Shown here one piece after another: positions 24,939 to 32,161 of a DNA stretch of 32,161 nucleotides. Every line of letters starts with the position of its first letter. Within the stretch, counting starts at the first letter, position 1. The stretch lies in the NCBI RefSeq assembly GCF_014358075.1, contig NZ_JACONT010000042.1, positions 1 through 32,161 on the forward strand, given 5' to 3'. The DNA comes from Sphingomonas albertensis. Its GTDB lineage: Bacteria; Pseudomonadota; Alphaproteobacteria; Sphingomonadales; Sphingomonadaceae. Both the position numbers and the translations under genes were made by a program. The notes under the pieces are model-generated. The model did not search any database. It had not been told where the DNA came from and worked only from the letters and a program-made list of their open reading frames with translations.

Positions 24939-24949
24939 GCTTGCCAAGC
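24939..24949. promoter_or_regulatory. Second palindrome of the shared pair (copy 2)
   Basis: GCTTGCCAAGC has the same arms as the palindrome at 21659, placed 25 rather than 20 bases from the start of the first palindrome. On the minus strand it contains TTGGCA, a -35 candidate for the SDR gene. Confidence 0.4.
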
Positions 24950-24974
24950 CGGCATGTCGCACAGGGATCCGACG

Positions 24975-26345
24975 ATGACTGAAGCGCTGTTGCAGAACGC
25001 CAGCCCGCATTGGCTGCCACGCCAGCGCAAGGGCGCGCTCGATCATATTCCCGGCGACGACGGCCTTCCGCTGTTCGGCAACACCTTCAAGATGCTCGCC
25101 GATCCGATCGGGTTTTCGCGCGGCATGGTGGCGCGGTTCGGGCCGGTCTATCGCAACACCGCGCTCGGCGGGACCGGGCTGATGCTCCTCGGTCCGGACG
25201 CGAACGAGCTGATCCTGTTCGACCGCGACAAGATCTTCTCGTCCGAACAGGGCTGGGGGCCGATCCTCAATTTGCTGTTCCCGCGCGGCCTGATGCTGAT
25301 GGATTTCGACAAGCATCGCGCCGACCGCAAGGCGTTGTCGGTGGCGTTCAAGCCCGAGCCGATGCGGCATTATGCGGCGGAACTCGAAGCAGGGATCTCG
25401 GCGGCTGTCGGGGCCTGGGGCAACCAGACGCTGCGATTCTACGACGCGGTCAAGAAACTCACGCTCGATCTCGCCGCGACCAGTTTCCTCGGCGTGCCGC
25501 TCGGCGCGGAGGCGGACCGGATCAACCAGGCGTTCGTCGACGAGGTGCAGGCGAGCGTGTCGCCGATCCGCAAGCCGTGGCCGGGCACGCAGATGCGCAA
25601 AGGCGTGAAAGCCCGCGCGTACCTCGTCGACTTTTTCGAGCGCGAGATCCCCGCGCGGCGGACCGGCGACGGCCAGGATTTCTTCTCGCAGTTCTGTCGC
25701 GCGACCGACGACGACGGCGCGCCGCTGTCCGCGCTGGCGATCGCCGACCATATGAATTTCCTCATGATGGCGGCGCACGATACCATAACCTCGTCCGCGA
25801 CCAGCCTGGTCATGCTGCTCGCGCGCAACCCGGACTGGCAGGAGCGGCTGCGCGAGGAAGTCGCCGCTCTCGACCCTGCCGTGCCGCTGACCGAGCAACT
25901 CGATCGCCTGATCCTCACCGAATACGCGTTCAAGGAATCGCTGCGGATGATGCCGCCGGTCCCGTCGATCCCGCGCCGCGCACTGAAGGCTTTCAGTTTC
26001 GGCGGGTATAATATTCCGGCGGGGACCAGCGTCGGCGTCGGCATCACCTACACGCACCGCATGGCCGAATATTGGCCCGATCCCGACCGCTTCGACCCGC
26101 TCCGCTTCACGCCAGAAGCATCGAAGGGCCGCCACCGTTTCGCGTGGGTGCCGTTCGGCGGCGGCGCACATATGTGCATCGGGCTGCACTTCGCGACGAT
26201 GCAGATGCGGCTGCTGATCGCACACCTGCTCACGCGCTACCGGATCGAGGCGGCAGCGAGCAGCGGCGACGCGTGGCAGGTCTTCCCGATCCCGCGACCG
26301 AAGGACGGCCTGCCGGTCACGTTCGTACCGCTTGCCTCCACGTAA
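24975..26345 (+). CDS. Cytochrome P450 monooxygenase
   Basis: A 456-residue soluble P450. The I-helix oxygen-activation motif is AAHDT (266-270), the K-helix ExxR is E321-SL-R324, and the heme loop is FGGGAHMCIG with C401 as thiolate ligand. There is no membrane anchor. The overall style (IPGDDGLPLFGNTF at the start and LMLMDFDKHRADRKALSVAF in the C helix) resembles the CYP120/CYP51-like bacterial P450s acting on terpenoid, retinoid or sterol-like lipids more than short CYP101-type enzymes; this is a by-eye impression. ATG 24975 has AGGGAT upstream; ATG 24954 and 24924 are in frame but lack ribosome-binding sites and lie in the promoter. No ferredoxin or reductase gene is nearby. Confidence 0.9.
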   Translation: MTEALLQNASPHWLPRQRKGALDHIPGDDGLPLFGNTFKMLADPIGFSRGMVARFGPVYRNTALGGTGLMLLGPDANELILFDRDKIFSSEQGWGPILNLLFPRGLMLMDFDKHRADRKALSVAFKPEPMRHYAAELEAGISAAVGAWGNQTLRFYDAVKKLTLDLAATSFLGVPLGAEADRINQAFVDEVQASVSPIRKPWPGTQMRKGVKARAYLVDFFEREIPARRTGDGQDFFSQFCRATDDDGAPLSALAIADHMNFLMMAAHDTITSSATSLVMLLARNPDWQERLREEVAALDPAVPLTEQLDRLILTEYAFKESLRMMPPVPSIPRRALKAFSFGGYNIPAGTSVGVGITYTHRMAEYWPDPDRFDPLRFTPEASKGRHRFAWVPFGGGAHMCIGLHFATMQMRLLIAHLLTRYRIEAAASSGDAWQVFPIPRPKDGLPVTFVPLAST

Positions 26346-26387
26346 TAATGTGTCATCGTAACGCGGTTCATTCGAAGGAGCCGCCCG

Positions 26388-28475
26388 TTGCGCTTGACCC
26401 TAGCTATACTCCTGCTCGCGGCGACGCCGGCATCTGCCCAGCAACAGCCGGCCGCTCCGACACCCGCCTCGGTACCTGACGGTCCGACCCGCAGCTTCAC
26501 CGGGAGCGACCTGTTCGGCCTGACGATCGCGGCCGATCCGCAGATCAGTCCGGACGGCAAGACGATCGTCTATGTCCGCCGGACCGGCGACGTGATGACC
26601 GACAGGATGCAGTCGTCGCTATGGCTGATCGACGTCGCGAGCGGCCGCCAGACGCCGTTCGCCACCGACGGCAGCAGCCCGCGCTGGTCGCCCGACGGGG
26701 CAAGGATCGCCTATGCCGCGCGCGACGGCGAAGGATCGCAGCTGTTCGTCCGCTGGATCGGCGGTGCGCAGAGCGCGCGCGTGACGAGTTTCCCCGGCGA
26801 TCCGCAGGCGCTCGCTTGGTCGCCCGACGGCACCAAGCTCGCCTATATCGCGACGGTAGCGGGCGAGGGGACCAAGCTCGGCACGCAGCCGCCCAAGCCC
26901 GAGGGCGCGAAATGGGCCGAGCCGCTGACGATCATCGACCGGGTGAACTATCGCAACGACGGGCCGGGCTATGTGAAGCCGGGCTATGACCATCTGTTCG
27001 TGGTCGGTGCGGACGGGGGCGCGGCTAGGCAGCTGACCTATGGCAAGTTCGACGATGGCGGCCCGCTGTCGTGGACGCCCGATGGCCGCAGCATCGTCTT
27101 CGCCGCGATCCGCGGGCCCGCCGCCGACCGGCAGGTGATGAACTCCGACGTGATTGCGGTCGATGCGACTAGCGGCACGATGCGGACGCTGACGACGCGC
27201 GACGGTCCCGATGCGCAGCCGCGTGTCTCGCCCGACGGCTCGAAGATCGCGTGGCTCGGTTTCGACGACAAGCGCCGCAGCTACGAGAACACGCAGCTCT
27301 ATGTCGGCGACCGCGACGCCGCCTCGCCGCGCTCGCTGACCGCCACGCTCGACCGCGGAATCGAGGACGCGGTGTGGTCCGCCGACGGCCGCAGCCTGTA
27401 TGCGAGCTACGACGATCACGGTCAGCGCCGCGTCGCGCGGATCGGCGTCGATGGCCGTGTCACGCCGCTGATCGACAATGTCGCGGGCGGCGGGCTCGAC
27501 CGACCCTATACCGGCGGCGAGTTCTCGGTCTCGAAGGGCGGGACGATCGCCTATACCGGCGGCGATGCGAGCGCGCCTGCCGACGTCTGGGTGCTGGCGG
27601 GCGGGAAGCCGCGACGCCTGACGACGCTCAACGCAGTGCTGACCGGATCGAAGGCGCTCGCACAGGTCCGCAAGATCGCGGTGACCGCGCCCGATGGTCG
27701 GCCGATCGACTCCTGGCTCGCGACCCCGCCGGGCCGCGTTGCGGGCCAGCGCGTGCCGCTGATCCTCGAAATCCACGGCGGCCCGAATGCCGCGTACGGC
27801 CCCGGCTTCGCGACCGACATGCAGCTCTACGCCGCGGCCGGCTATGCGGTGCTCTGGACCAACCCGCGCGGCTCGACCTCCTACGGGGCCGAGTTCGCCA
27901 ACCTCATCGACAAGACCTACCCGGCCGCGGATTACGACGACCTGATCGCCTCGGTCGACGCGGCCATCGAGGACGGCACCGCCGATCCGGACAATTTGTT
28001 CGTGACGGGCGGATCGGGTGGCGGACTGCTCACCGCGTGGATCGTCGGCAAGACCGACCGGTTCAAGGCGGCGGCGACGCAGAAGCCGGTGATCAACTGG
28101 ATCAGCGAGGCGCTGACGATGGACAATACGCTGTTCACCTCGCGCTACTGGTTCACCAAGCTGCCGTGGGAGGACCCGATGAGCTATTGGAACCGCTCGC
28201 CCTTGAGCATCGTCGGCAACGTCAAGACGCCCACCCTAGTGGTGGTCGGGGGAGACGATTACCGGACACCGGTGAGCGAATCCGAGCAATATTACGCGGC
28301 GCTCCAGATCCGCGGCGTCCCCACCGCGCTGGTGAAGGTGCCGGGCGCGAGCCACGGCGGTATCGCCTCTCGCCCGTCGCAATCGGCGGCCAAGGCCTCG
28401 GCGATCATCGCCTGGTTCGATCGATACCGGAAGCCGGCAGGCGCAACGACGCCGGCACAGGGAGCAGCACAATGA
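26388..28475 (+). CDS. Exported S9-family serine peptidase (acylaminoacyl/dipeptidyl-peptidase-like)
   Basis: A 695-residue peptidase of the prolyl oligopeptidase clan. It has a clear signal peptide (LAILLLAATPASA-Q), a seven-bladed propeller with TolB-like repeats (SPDGKTIVYVRR, WSPDGARIAYAAR, WSPDGTKLAYIA) and a C-terminal alpha/beta hydrolase domain. The catalytic triad is S543 (GGSGGG), D624 (GGDDYRTPV) and H656 (GASHGG). HGGPNAAYGPGF gives the oxyanion region. The start is TTG 26388 with GAAGGAG seven bases upstream; it places the signal peptide at the N-terminus. It would trim short peptides in the periplasm. Its stop overlaps the next peptidase's start, so the two are coupled. It begins 42 bp after the P450 stop but is unlikely to belong to that pathway. 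Confidence 0.88.
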   Translation: MRLTLAILLLAATPASAQQQPAAPTPASVPDGPTRSFTGSDLFGLTIAADPQISPDGKTIVYVRRTGDVMTDRMQSSLWLIDVASGRQTPFATDGSSPRWSPDGARIAYAARDGEGSQLFVRWIGGAQSARVTSFPGDPQALAWSPDGTKLAYIATVAGEGTKLGTQPPKPEGAKWAEPLTIIDRVNYRNDGPGYVKPGYDHLFVVGADGGAARQLTYGKFDDGGPLSWTPDGRSIVFAAIRGPAADRQVMNSDVIAVDATSGTMRTLTTRDGPDAQPRVSPDGSKIAWLGFDDKRRSYENTQLYVGDRDAASPRSLTATLDRGIEDAVWSADGRSLYASYDDHGQRRVARIGVDGRVTPLIDNVAGGGLDRPYTGGEFSVSKGGTIAYTGGDASAPADVWVLAGGKPRRLTTLNAVLTGSKALAQVRKIAVTAPDGRPIDSWLATPPGRVAGQRVPLILEIHGGPNAAYGPGFATDMQLYAAAGYAVLWTNPRGSTSYGAEFANLIDKTYPAADYDDLIASVDAAIEDGTADPDNLFVTGGSGGGLLTAWIVGKTDRFKAAATQKPVINWISEALTMDNTLFTSRYWFTKLPWEDPMSYWNRSPLSIVGNVKTPTLVVVGGDDYRTPVSESEQYYAALQIRGVPTALVKVPGASHGGIASRPSQSAAKASAIIAWFDRYRKPAGATTPAQGAAQ

Positions 28476-30580
28476 CGATACGGTACATGATGCTGGCCGG
28501 CGTGGCGCTGGTCTCGACCGCGGCGGTCGCGCAGGTCCAGCCGCCGCGCGTCGCGAAGAAGCCGTTCCAGGTGACGTCGCCTAACGGCGCGCGCGAGGAT
28601 GACTATTACTGGCTGCGCGACGACACGCGGAAGAAGCCGGAGATGCTCGCCTATCTCGTCGCGGAGAACGCCTACGCCGATGCGCAACTCGCGTCACTGA
28701 AGCCGCTCCAGGCCAAGCTCTACGAAGAGACCGTCTCGCACATCAAGCAGGACGACAGCTCGGTGCCCTACGCGAAGAACGGCTATTATTACGGCTCGCG
28801 GTTCCAGACCGGTGCCGACTACCCGATCCTAGAACGTCGCAAGGGCAGCCACACCGCGCCCACCGAAACGCTGTTCGACGAACCGGCGATGGCGAAGGGC
28901 CACAGTTTCTTCGCGCTGAGCGACTGGGCGGTGAGCCCCGACAATGCCCGCGTCGCCTGGGCCGAGGACACCGTCGGCCGTCGCCAATATGTCCTCAAGG
29001 TGAAGGACCTCACGACCGGCGCGACGATCGCGGATACGCTCTCGAACATCGAGCCCAACGTCGTCTGGGCGGACGACAACAAGACCATCCTCTATGTCGA
29101 GAAGGACCCGGTCACGCTCCGGGGCTACCGCGTGAAGGCACACGTCCTCGGCACGCCCGTCGCCGGCGACCGTCTGCTCTACGAGGAGAAGGACGACACT
29201 TATTCGATGGAGGTCTCGCGCACCGCCGACGACAAGTTCGTCTGCATCGGCGTGAGCAGCACGGTCAGCGACGAGCAACGCTGCGCTCCCGCCGCCGCGC
29301 CGACCAGCTTCACGATCGTCGCCCCAAGGGCGCGCGAGTTCCGCTACGCCGCGGATCACATCGGCAACCGCTGGATCATCCGCACCAACAAGGACGCGAA
29401 AAACTACAAGCTCGTCACCGTCGCCGACGCCGATCTGGCCAAGGGAACGGCCGCATGGCGCGACCTGACGCCCGCCAGCAACACCGTTTTCATCGAGGGG
29501 TTCAAGCCGTTCGACGGGTTCGTCGCGATCGACCAGCGCGAAGGCGGCAACCGCATGATCCGCGTGCTGAGCGATGCAGGCAAGTCGACGCCGGTGACGG
29601 CGGACGAACCCGCCTATCGCATGTCGCTCGACGTCAACGAGGAGACCGCGACGCCGTGGGTCCGCTACACCTATGGTTCGCTCGTGACACCGACCACGAC
29701 GTACGAGGTCAACGCGAAAACCGGCGAGCGCCGCGTGCTGAAGGTCGCCCCGGTGCCGGGCTACGACCCCGCGAAATACATCACCGAACGCGTCTGGGCG
29801 CCCGCGCGCGACGGTACGCGGATCCCCGTGTCGCTGGTCTACGCCAAGGGCAGCAAGCGCGACGGCACCGCGCCGCTCTTCCAATACGCCTATGGCAGCT
29901 ACGGGATATCGAGTGATCCGGGCGTCGATCCGGGCCGTATCGGCCTGCTCGATCGCGGCATGGTCTACGCGATCGCGCATATCCGCGGCGGGCAGGAGAT
30001 GGGCCGTGGCTGGTATGACGACGGCCATCTGCTCAACAAGAAGAACAGCTTCACCGACTTCATCGACGTGACCCGCTATCTCGTCGCGCAGAAATACGCC
30101 GCCAAGGACCGCGTCGCGGCGATGGGCGGCAGCGCGGGCGGGCTGCTGATGGGCGGCATCGCGAACATGGCGCCGCAGGATTACAAGCTGATCATCGCGC
30201 AGGTGCCGTTCGTCGATGTCGTGACGACGATGCTCGACGCGTCGATCCCGTTGACCACGTTCGAGTATGACGAATGGGGCAACCCCGCGCAGAAGGCGTC
30301 GTACGACTATATGCTGAGCTATTCGCCCTACGACAACGTCAAGGCGAAGGCGTATCCGGCGCTGTATGTCGGCACCGGGCTATGGGACAGCCAGGTGCAA
30401 TATTACGAGCCGACCAAGTGGGTCGCCAAGCTCCGCGAACTGAAGACCGACAAGAACCCGCTGCTGTTCCGCGTGAACATGGAGGCAGGGCATGGCGGCA
30501 AGTCCGGCCGCTTCGAACGCTATCGCCAGAATTCCGAGTGGCAGGCGTTCATGCTGCAACAGCTGGGCGTCGCCAAATAG
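28472..30580 (+). CDS. ptrB: Oligopeptidase B (S9A serine peptidase), exported
   Basis: A 702-residue S9A peptidase. The N-terminus reads MTIRYMMLAGVALVSTAAVA-Q, a signal peptide, so the enzyme is periplasmic, unlike the cytosolic E. coli PtrB. The propeller starts with DDYYWLRDDTRKKPEML, a family hallmark. The catalytic triad is S554 (GGSAGGLL), D639 (GLWDSQVQYYEP) and H674 (EAGHGGKSGRF). IRGGQEMGRGWYDDG is the conserved OpB stretch. It should cleave short peptides after Arg or Lys. The start overlaps the upstream peptidase stop (ATGA), and GGAG lies six to seven bases before it. The much longer open frame starting at 27251 runs inside the previous gene and is an artefact. Confidence 0.9.
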   Translation: MTIRYMMLAGVALVSTAAVAQVQPPRVAKKPFQVTSPNGAREDDYYWLRDDTRKKPEMLAYLVAENAYADAQLASLKPLQAKLYEETVSHIKQDDSSVPYAKNGYYYGSRFQTGADYPILERRKGSHTAPTETLFDEPAMAKGHSFFALSDWAVSPDNARVAWAEDTVGRRQYVLKVKDLTTGATIADTLSNIEPNVVWADDNKTILYVEKDPVTLRGYRVKAHVLGTPVAGDRLLYEEKDDTYSMEVSRTADDKFVCIGVSSTVSDEQRCAPAAAPTSFTIVAPRAREFRYAADHIGNRWIIRTNKDAKNYKLVTVADADLAKGTAAWRDLTPASNTVFIEGFKPFDGFVAIDQREGGNRMIRVLSDAGKSTPVTADEPAYRMSLDVNEETATPWVRYTYGSLVTPTTTYEVNAKTGERRVLKVAPVPGYDPAKYITERVWAPARDGTRIPVSLVYAKGSKRDGTAPLFQYAYGSYGISSDPGVDPGRIGLLDRGMVYAIAHIRGGQEMGRGWYDDGHLLNKKNSFTDFIDVTRYLVAQKYAAKDRVAAMGGSAGGLLMGGIANMAPQDYKLIIAQVPFVDVVTTMLDASIPLTTFEYDEWGNPAQKASYDYMLSYSPYDNVKAKAYPALYVGTGLWDSQVQYYEPTKWVAKLRELKTDKNPLLFRVNMEAGHGGKSGRFERYRQNSEWQAFMLQQLGVAK

Positions 30581-30583
30581 CAT

Positions 30584-30607
30584 GCCCGTTGGCACGCCCG
30601 TTGGCAC
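30584..30607. repeat. Tandem 12-bp direct repeat
   Basis: GCCCGTTGGCAC occurs twice in direct succession just after the ptrB stop codon. It could be a replication-slippage duplication; the second copy forms part of the hairpin at 30595. Confidence 0.7.
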
Positions 30608-30614
30608 GCGGGCG
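30595..30614 (+). terminator. Possible terminator hairpin after ptrB
   Basis: CGCCCG pairs perfectly with CGGGCG across an 8-base loop, 15 bases after the ptrB stop. AAAGCA follows rather than a T-run, so it is a weak call. Confidence 0.3.
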
Positions 30615-30664
30615 AAAGCAGGGTACCGATCGCGCGGGATGCGGCTTCCAGCCGTTTCCCGTGA

Positions 30665-30860
30665 TCGCGTCGGTGCCCGGAAGGGCTTGATTGGGAATGC
30701 GGTGCGGACGGTTCGCCGTCCTATGCCGCGGCTGTCCCTGCAACTGTAAGCGGCGAGCGAGACGCACGAGCCCTCTACGCGAGGGCAGCCACTGGGCCGC
30801 AAAGCCTGGGAAGGCGTGCATCGAGCAACGACCCGCGAGCCAGGAGACCTGCCGGCGTCT
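30665..30860 (+). ncRNA. Cobalamin (adenosylcobalamin) riboswitch
   Basis: The conserved elements occur in the right order: TCGGTGCCCGGAAGGGC at 30670, TTGGGAATGCGG at 30691, GCTGTCCCTGCAACTGTAAG (30731-30750, the strongly conserved core), GCCACTGGG at 30788, CTGGGAAGGCG at 30807, and the B12 box AGCCAGGAGACCTGCC at 30838-30853. TGCCGGCG at the 3' end can pair back towards the 5' end to close P1. It fills most of the 472-bp gene-free stretch between ptrB and the NiCoT transporter gene and should repress the transporter when cobalamin is plentiful. Ends are approximate. The rest of the gap is a roughly 190-base leader without a recognised gene. Confidence 0.92.
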
Positions 30861-31018
30861 GGTCGCTCTTGTCCCGGTCCAGGGGGTGGCCGAGGCACGG
30901 TGAACGCCGCTTGCGTGACACTGGCTGAGCGACGACCATGTGGCGGGGGCCGCATCGGCGTCGTGCGTCGGCCGCTCATGGCGTCCGGTCGTCGTATGTC
31001 CCGGCCGTTCGCGGCAGG

Positions 31019-31045
31019 CCCCGGTCCTCGTCGGACGCTGCGGGG
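31019..31045 (+). promoter_or_regulatory. Hairpin masking the NiCoT ribosome-binding site (expression platform candidate)
   Basis: CCCCG at 31019-31023 can pair with CGGGG at 31041-31045, and the inner GTCC at 31024-31027 with GGAC at 31033-31036. The CGGGG is the only purine-rich Shine-Dalgarno candidate and lies seven bases before the ATG. This suggests translational rather than transcriptional control by the cobalamin riboswitch. It is a hand-drawn fold. Confidence 0.45.
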
Positions 31046-31052
31046 TTTGTGC

Positions 31053-32102
31053 ATGACGACTTCAACACTCGAAAGACCGGCGCGGGTTTCGACCCGCAAG
31101 CGCATCGGCTGGCTGTTCGCAGGCCTGGTCGCGGCCAATATCGCCGCCTGGGGCTGGGCGTTCTCGCTGTTCCACGCGCAACCCCTCATGCTCGGCACGG
31201 CCTTGCTGGCTTGGGGATTGGGCCTGCGCCATGCAGTCGATGCCGACCACATCGCCGCGATCGACAACGTGACCCGCAAACTCATGCAGGACGGCCAGCG
31301 CCCGATCGCCGTCGGCTTCTGGTTCGCGATCGGCCATTCGGGAATCGTGCTCATCGCCGCCGTCGCGATCGCGCTCACCGCCAGCGCGCTGTCGCAGTTC
31401 GAGGCGTTCAAGCAGGTCGGCGGCGTGGTCGCTACGATGATCTCCGCGCTGTTCCTCTTCACGATCGCCGCGATGAACCTCATCATCCTGCGCTCGGTCT
31501 GGCGCACCTTCGGCCACGTCCGCGGCGGCGGCACCTATGTCGAGGAGGACCTAGACCTGCTGCTTGGCAGTCGCGGCCTGCTCGCGCGGCTGTTCCGCCC
31601 GATGTTCCGGCTGGTGACCCGAAGCTGGCATATGGCCCCGCTCGGCTTCCTGTTCGGCCTCGGCTTCGACACCGCCACGGAGGTCGCGATCCTCGGCCTT
31701 TCCGCGAGCCAGGCCGCCGACGGTCTCTCGATCGGCACCGTGCTCGTCCTCCCCGTGCTGTTCGCGACCGGGATGGCGTTGGTCGACACAGCGGACGGCG
31801 TCGTCATGCTCGGCGCGTACGAATGGGCGTTCGTGAAGCCGATCCGCAAACTCTATTACAACATCACCATCACGCTGATCTCCGCCATCGTCGCGATCGC
31901 GATCGGCGGCATCGAGACGCTGGCACTGCTTGGGGCAAAGCTCGGCCTGACCGGCGGCATCTGGGATCTGGCAGCCGCACTCGGCGAGAACTTCAACGGC
32001 CTCGGCTTCGCGATCATCGGCCTGTTCGTAGCGTGCTGGGTCCTGAGCTTCGCGATCTACCGCTGGAAACGCTTCGACGAGATCGAAGTGGTGCACGGGT
32101 AG
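31053..32102 (+). CDS. NiCoT-family nickel/cobalt transporter, probably cobalt importer
   Basis: A 349-residue inner-membrane permease with about eight hydrophobic segments. The family signature HX4DH is present as RHAVDADHIAAIDN in TM2, together with FWFAIGHSGIV, LGFDTATEVAILG and GMALVDTADGV. The length matches HoxN/NixA/NhlF proteins. The start is ATG 31053; in-frame starts further upstream would add Arg/Pro-rich sequence translated from the riboswitch leader and are rejected. The cobalamin riboswitch upstream points to cobalt uptake for B12 synthesis as the physiological role, although NiCoT proteins often carry both metals. No cobalamin-synthesis gene lies within the window. Confidence 0.9.
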   Translation: MTTSTLERPARVSTRKRIGWLFAGLVAANIAAWGWAFSLFHAQPLMLGTALLAWGLGLRHAVDADHIAAIDNVTRKLMQDGQRPIAVGFWFAIGHSGIVLIAAVAIALTASALSQFEAFKQVGGVVATMISALFLFTIAAMNLIILRSVWRTFGHVRGGGTYVEEDLDLLLGSRGLLARLFRPMFRLVTRSWHMAPLGFLFGLGFDTATEVAILGLSASQAADGLSIGTVLVLPVLFATGMALVDTADGVVMLGAYEWAFVKPIRKLYYNITITLISAIVAIAIGGIETLALLGAKLGLTGGIWDLAAALGENFNGLGFAIIGLFVACWVLSFAIYRWKRFDEIEVVHG

Positions 32103-32122
32103 CGCACTCCGTCCCTCTCGAT

Positions 32123-32142
32123 CCTCCCCCGCCAGGGGGAGG
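32123..32142. repeat. GC-rich intergenic palindrome, cut by the window end
   Basis: CCTCCCCC and GGGGGAGG form a perfect 8-bp stem with loop GCCA 20 bases after the transporter stop, followed by TGGCAGCGAAGCGACGGAG up to the window edge. This arrangement is familiar as a dispersed intergenic repeat of sphingomonads and related alphaproteobacteria. It may also serve as a terminator for the transporter gene. Confidence 0.5.
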
Positions 32143-32161
32143 TGGCAGCGAAGCGACGGAG

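Noticed and set aside
27251..28471. N-terminal extension of oligopeptidase B giving a 1109-residue protein
   Set aside because: The extension overlaps the upstream S9 peptidase in another frame and is Arg-rich. ATG 28472 begins a clear signal peptide and overlaps the upstream stop.
30584..30607. Tandem 12-bp repeat considered as CRISPR or iteron
   Set aside because: There are only two copies with no spacers and no cas or replication gene nearby.
30816..31052. N-terminal extension of the NiCoT transporter
   Set aside because: It would translate the end of the riboswitch and its leader; the sequence is Arg/Pro/Gly-rich and unlike the family.

Overview
The window is GC-rich (most stretches near 65-70% G+C) and looks like an alphaproteobacterial chromosome, most likely Sphingomonas or a close sphingomonad. 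The reasons are the two large TonB-dependent receptors (TBDRs), the KaiC-like ATPase paired with a hybrid histidine kinase, the PhoX and PhoD phosphatases, the dense catabolic operons and the small GC-rich intergenic palindromes. This assignment comes from gene content alone. No rRNA, tRNA, CRISPR, transposase or prophage gene was seen.

Region 1 (1-14350) has a phosphate-scavenging theme. A TBDR and a Tat-exported PhoX phosphatase form a leftward operon, divergent from a Tat-exported PhoD phosphatase. The 169-bp gap between them carries 11-bp-spaced Pho-box-like repeats facing both ways. PhoD converges on a DedA membrane protein and a hypoxanthine-DNA glycosylase. A rightward two-gene signalling operon follows (a KaiC-like double RecA ATPase and a PAS hybrid histidine kinase). 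It converges on a second TBDR whose upstream region also has 11-bp-spaced Pho-like repeats and shares a 10-mer with the phoD promoter.

Region 2 (14350-26345) is a catabolic cluster. A leftward operon encodes a thiolase, an acyl-CoA ligase and two unlike acyl-CoA dehydrogenases, with overlapping or nearly touching genes. Downstream are a lower-GC small gene of unknown function and a coniferyl-aldehyde-dehydrogenase-like enzyme. Divergent from the operon are a TetR regulator and a GMC alcohol oxidoreductase. Further right are a divergent SDR and a cytochrome P450. The TetR/thiolase and SDR/P450 intergenic regions share the same two palindromes, which suggests one regulon. Together the enzymes could hydroxylate an aliphatic or terpenoid/steroid-like side chain (P450), oxidise alcohol to acid (GMC, ALDH), activate it (ligase) and beta-oxidise it (two ACADs, SDR, thiolase). 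No enoyl-CoA hydratase and no P450 redox partner lie in the window.

Region 3 (26388-32161) holds two exported S9 serine peptidases in a translationally coupled operon (a DPP/acylaminoacyl-peptidase-like enzyme and an oligopeptidase B). A cobalamin riboswitch follows, with a downstream hairpin that would mask the ribosome-binding site of a NiCoT-family transporter, which is therefore probably a cobalt importer.
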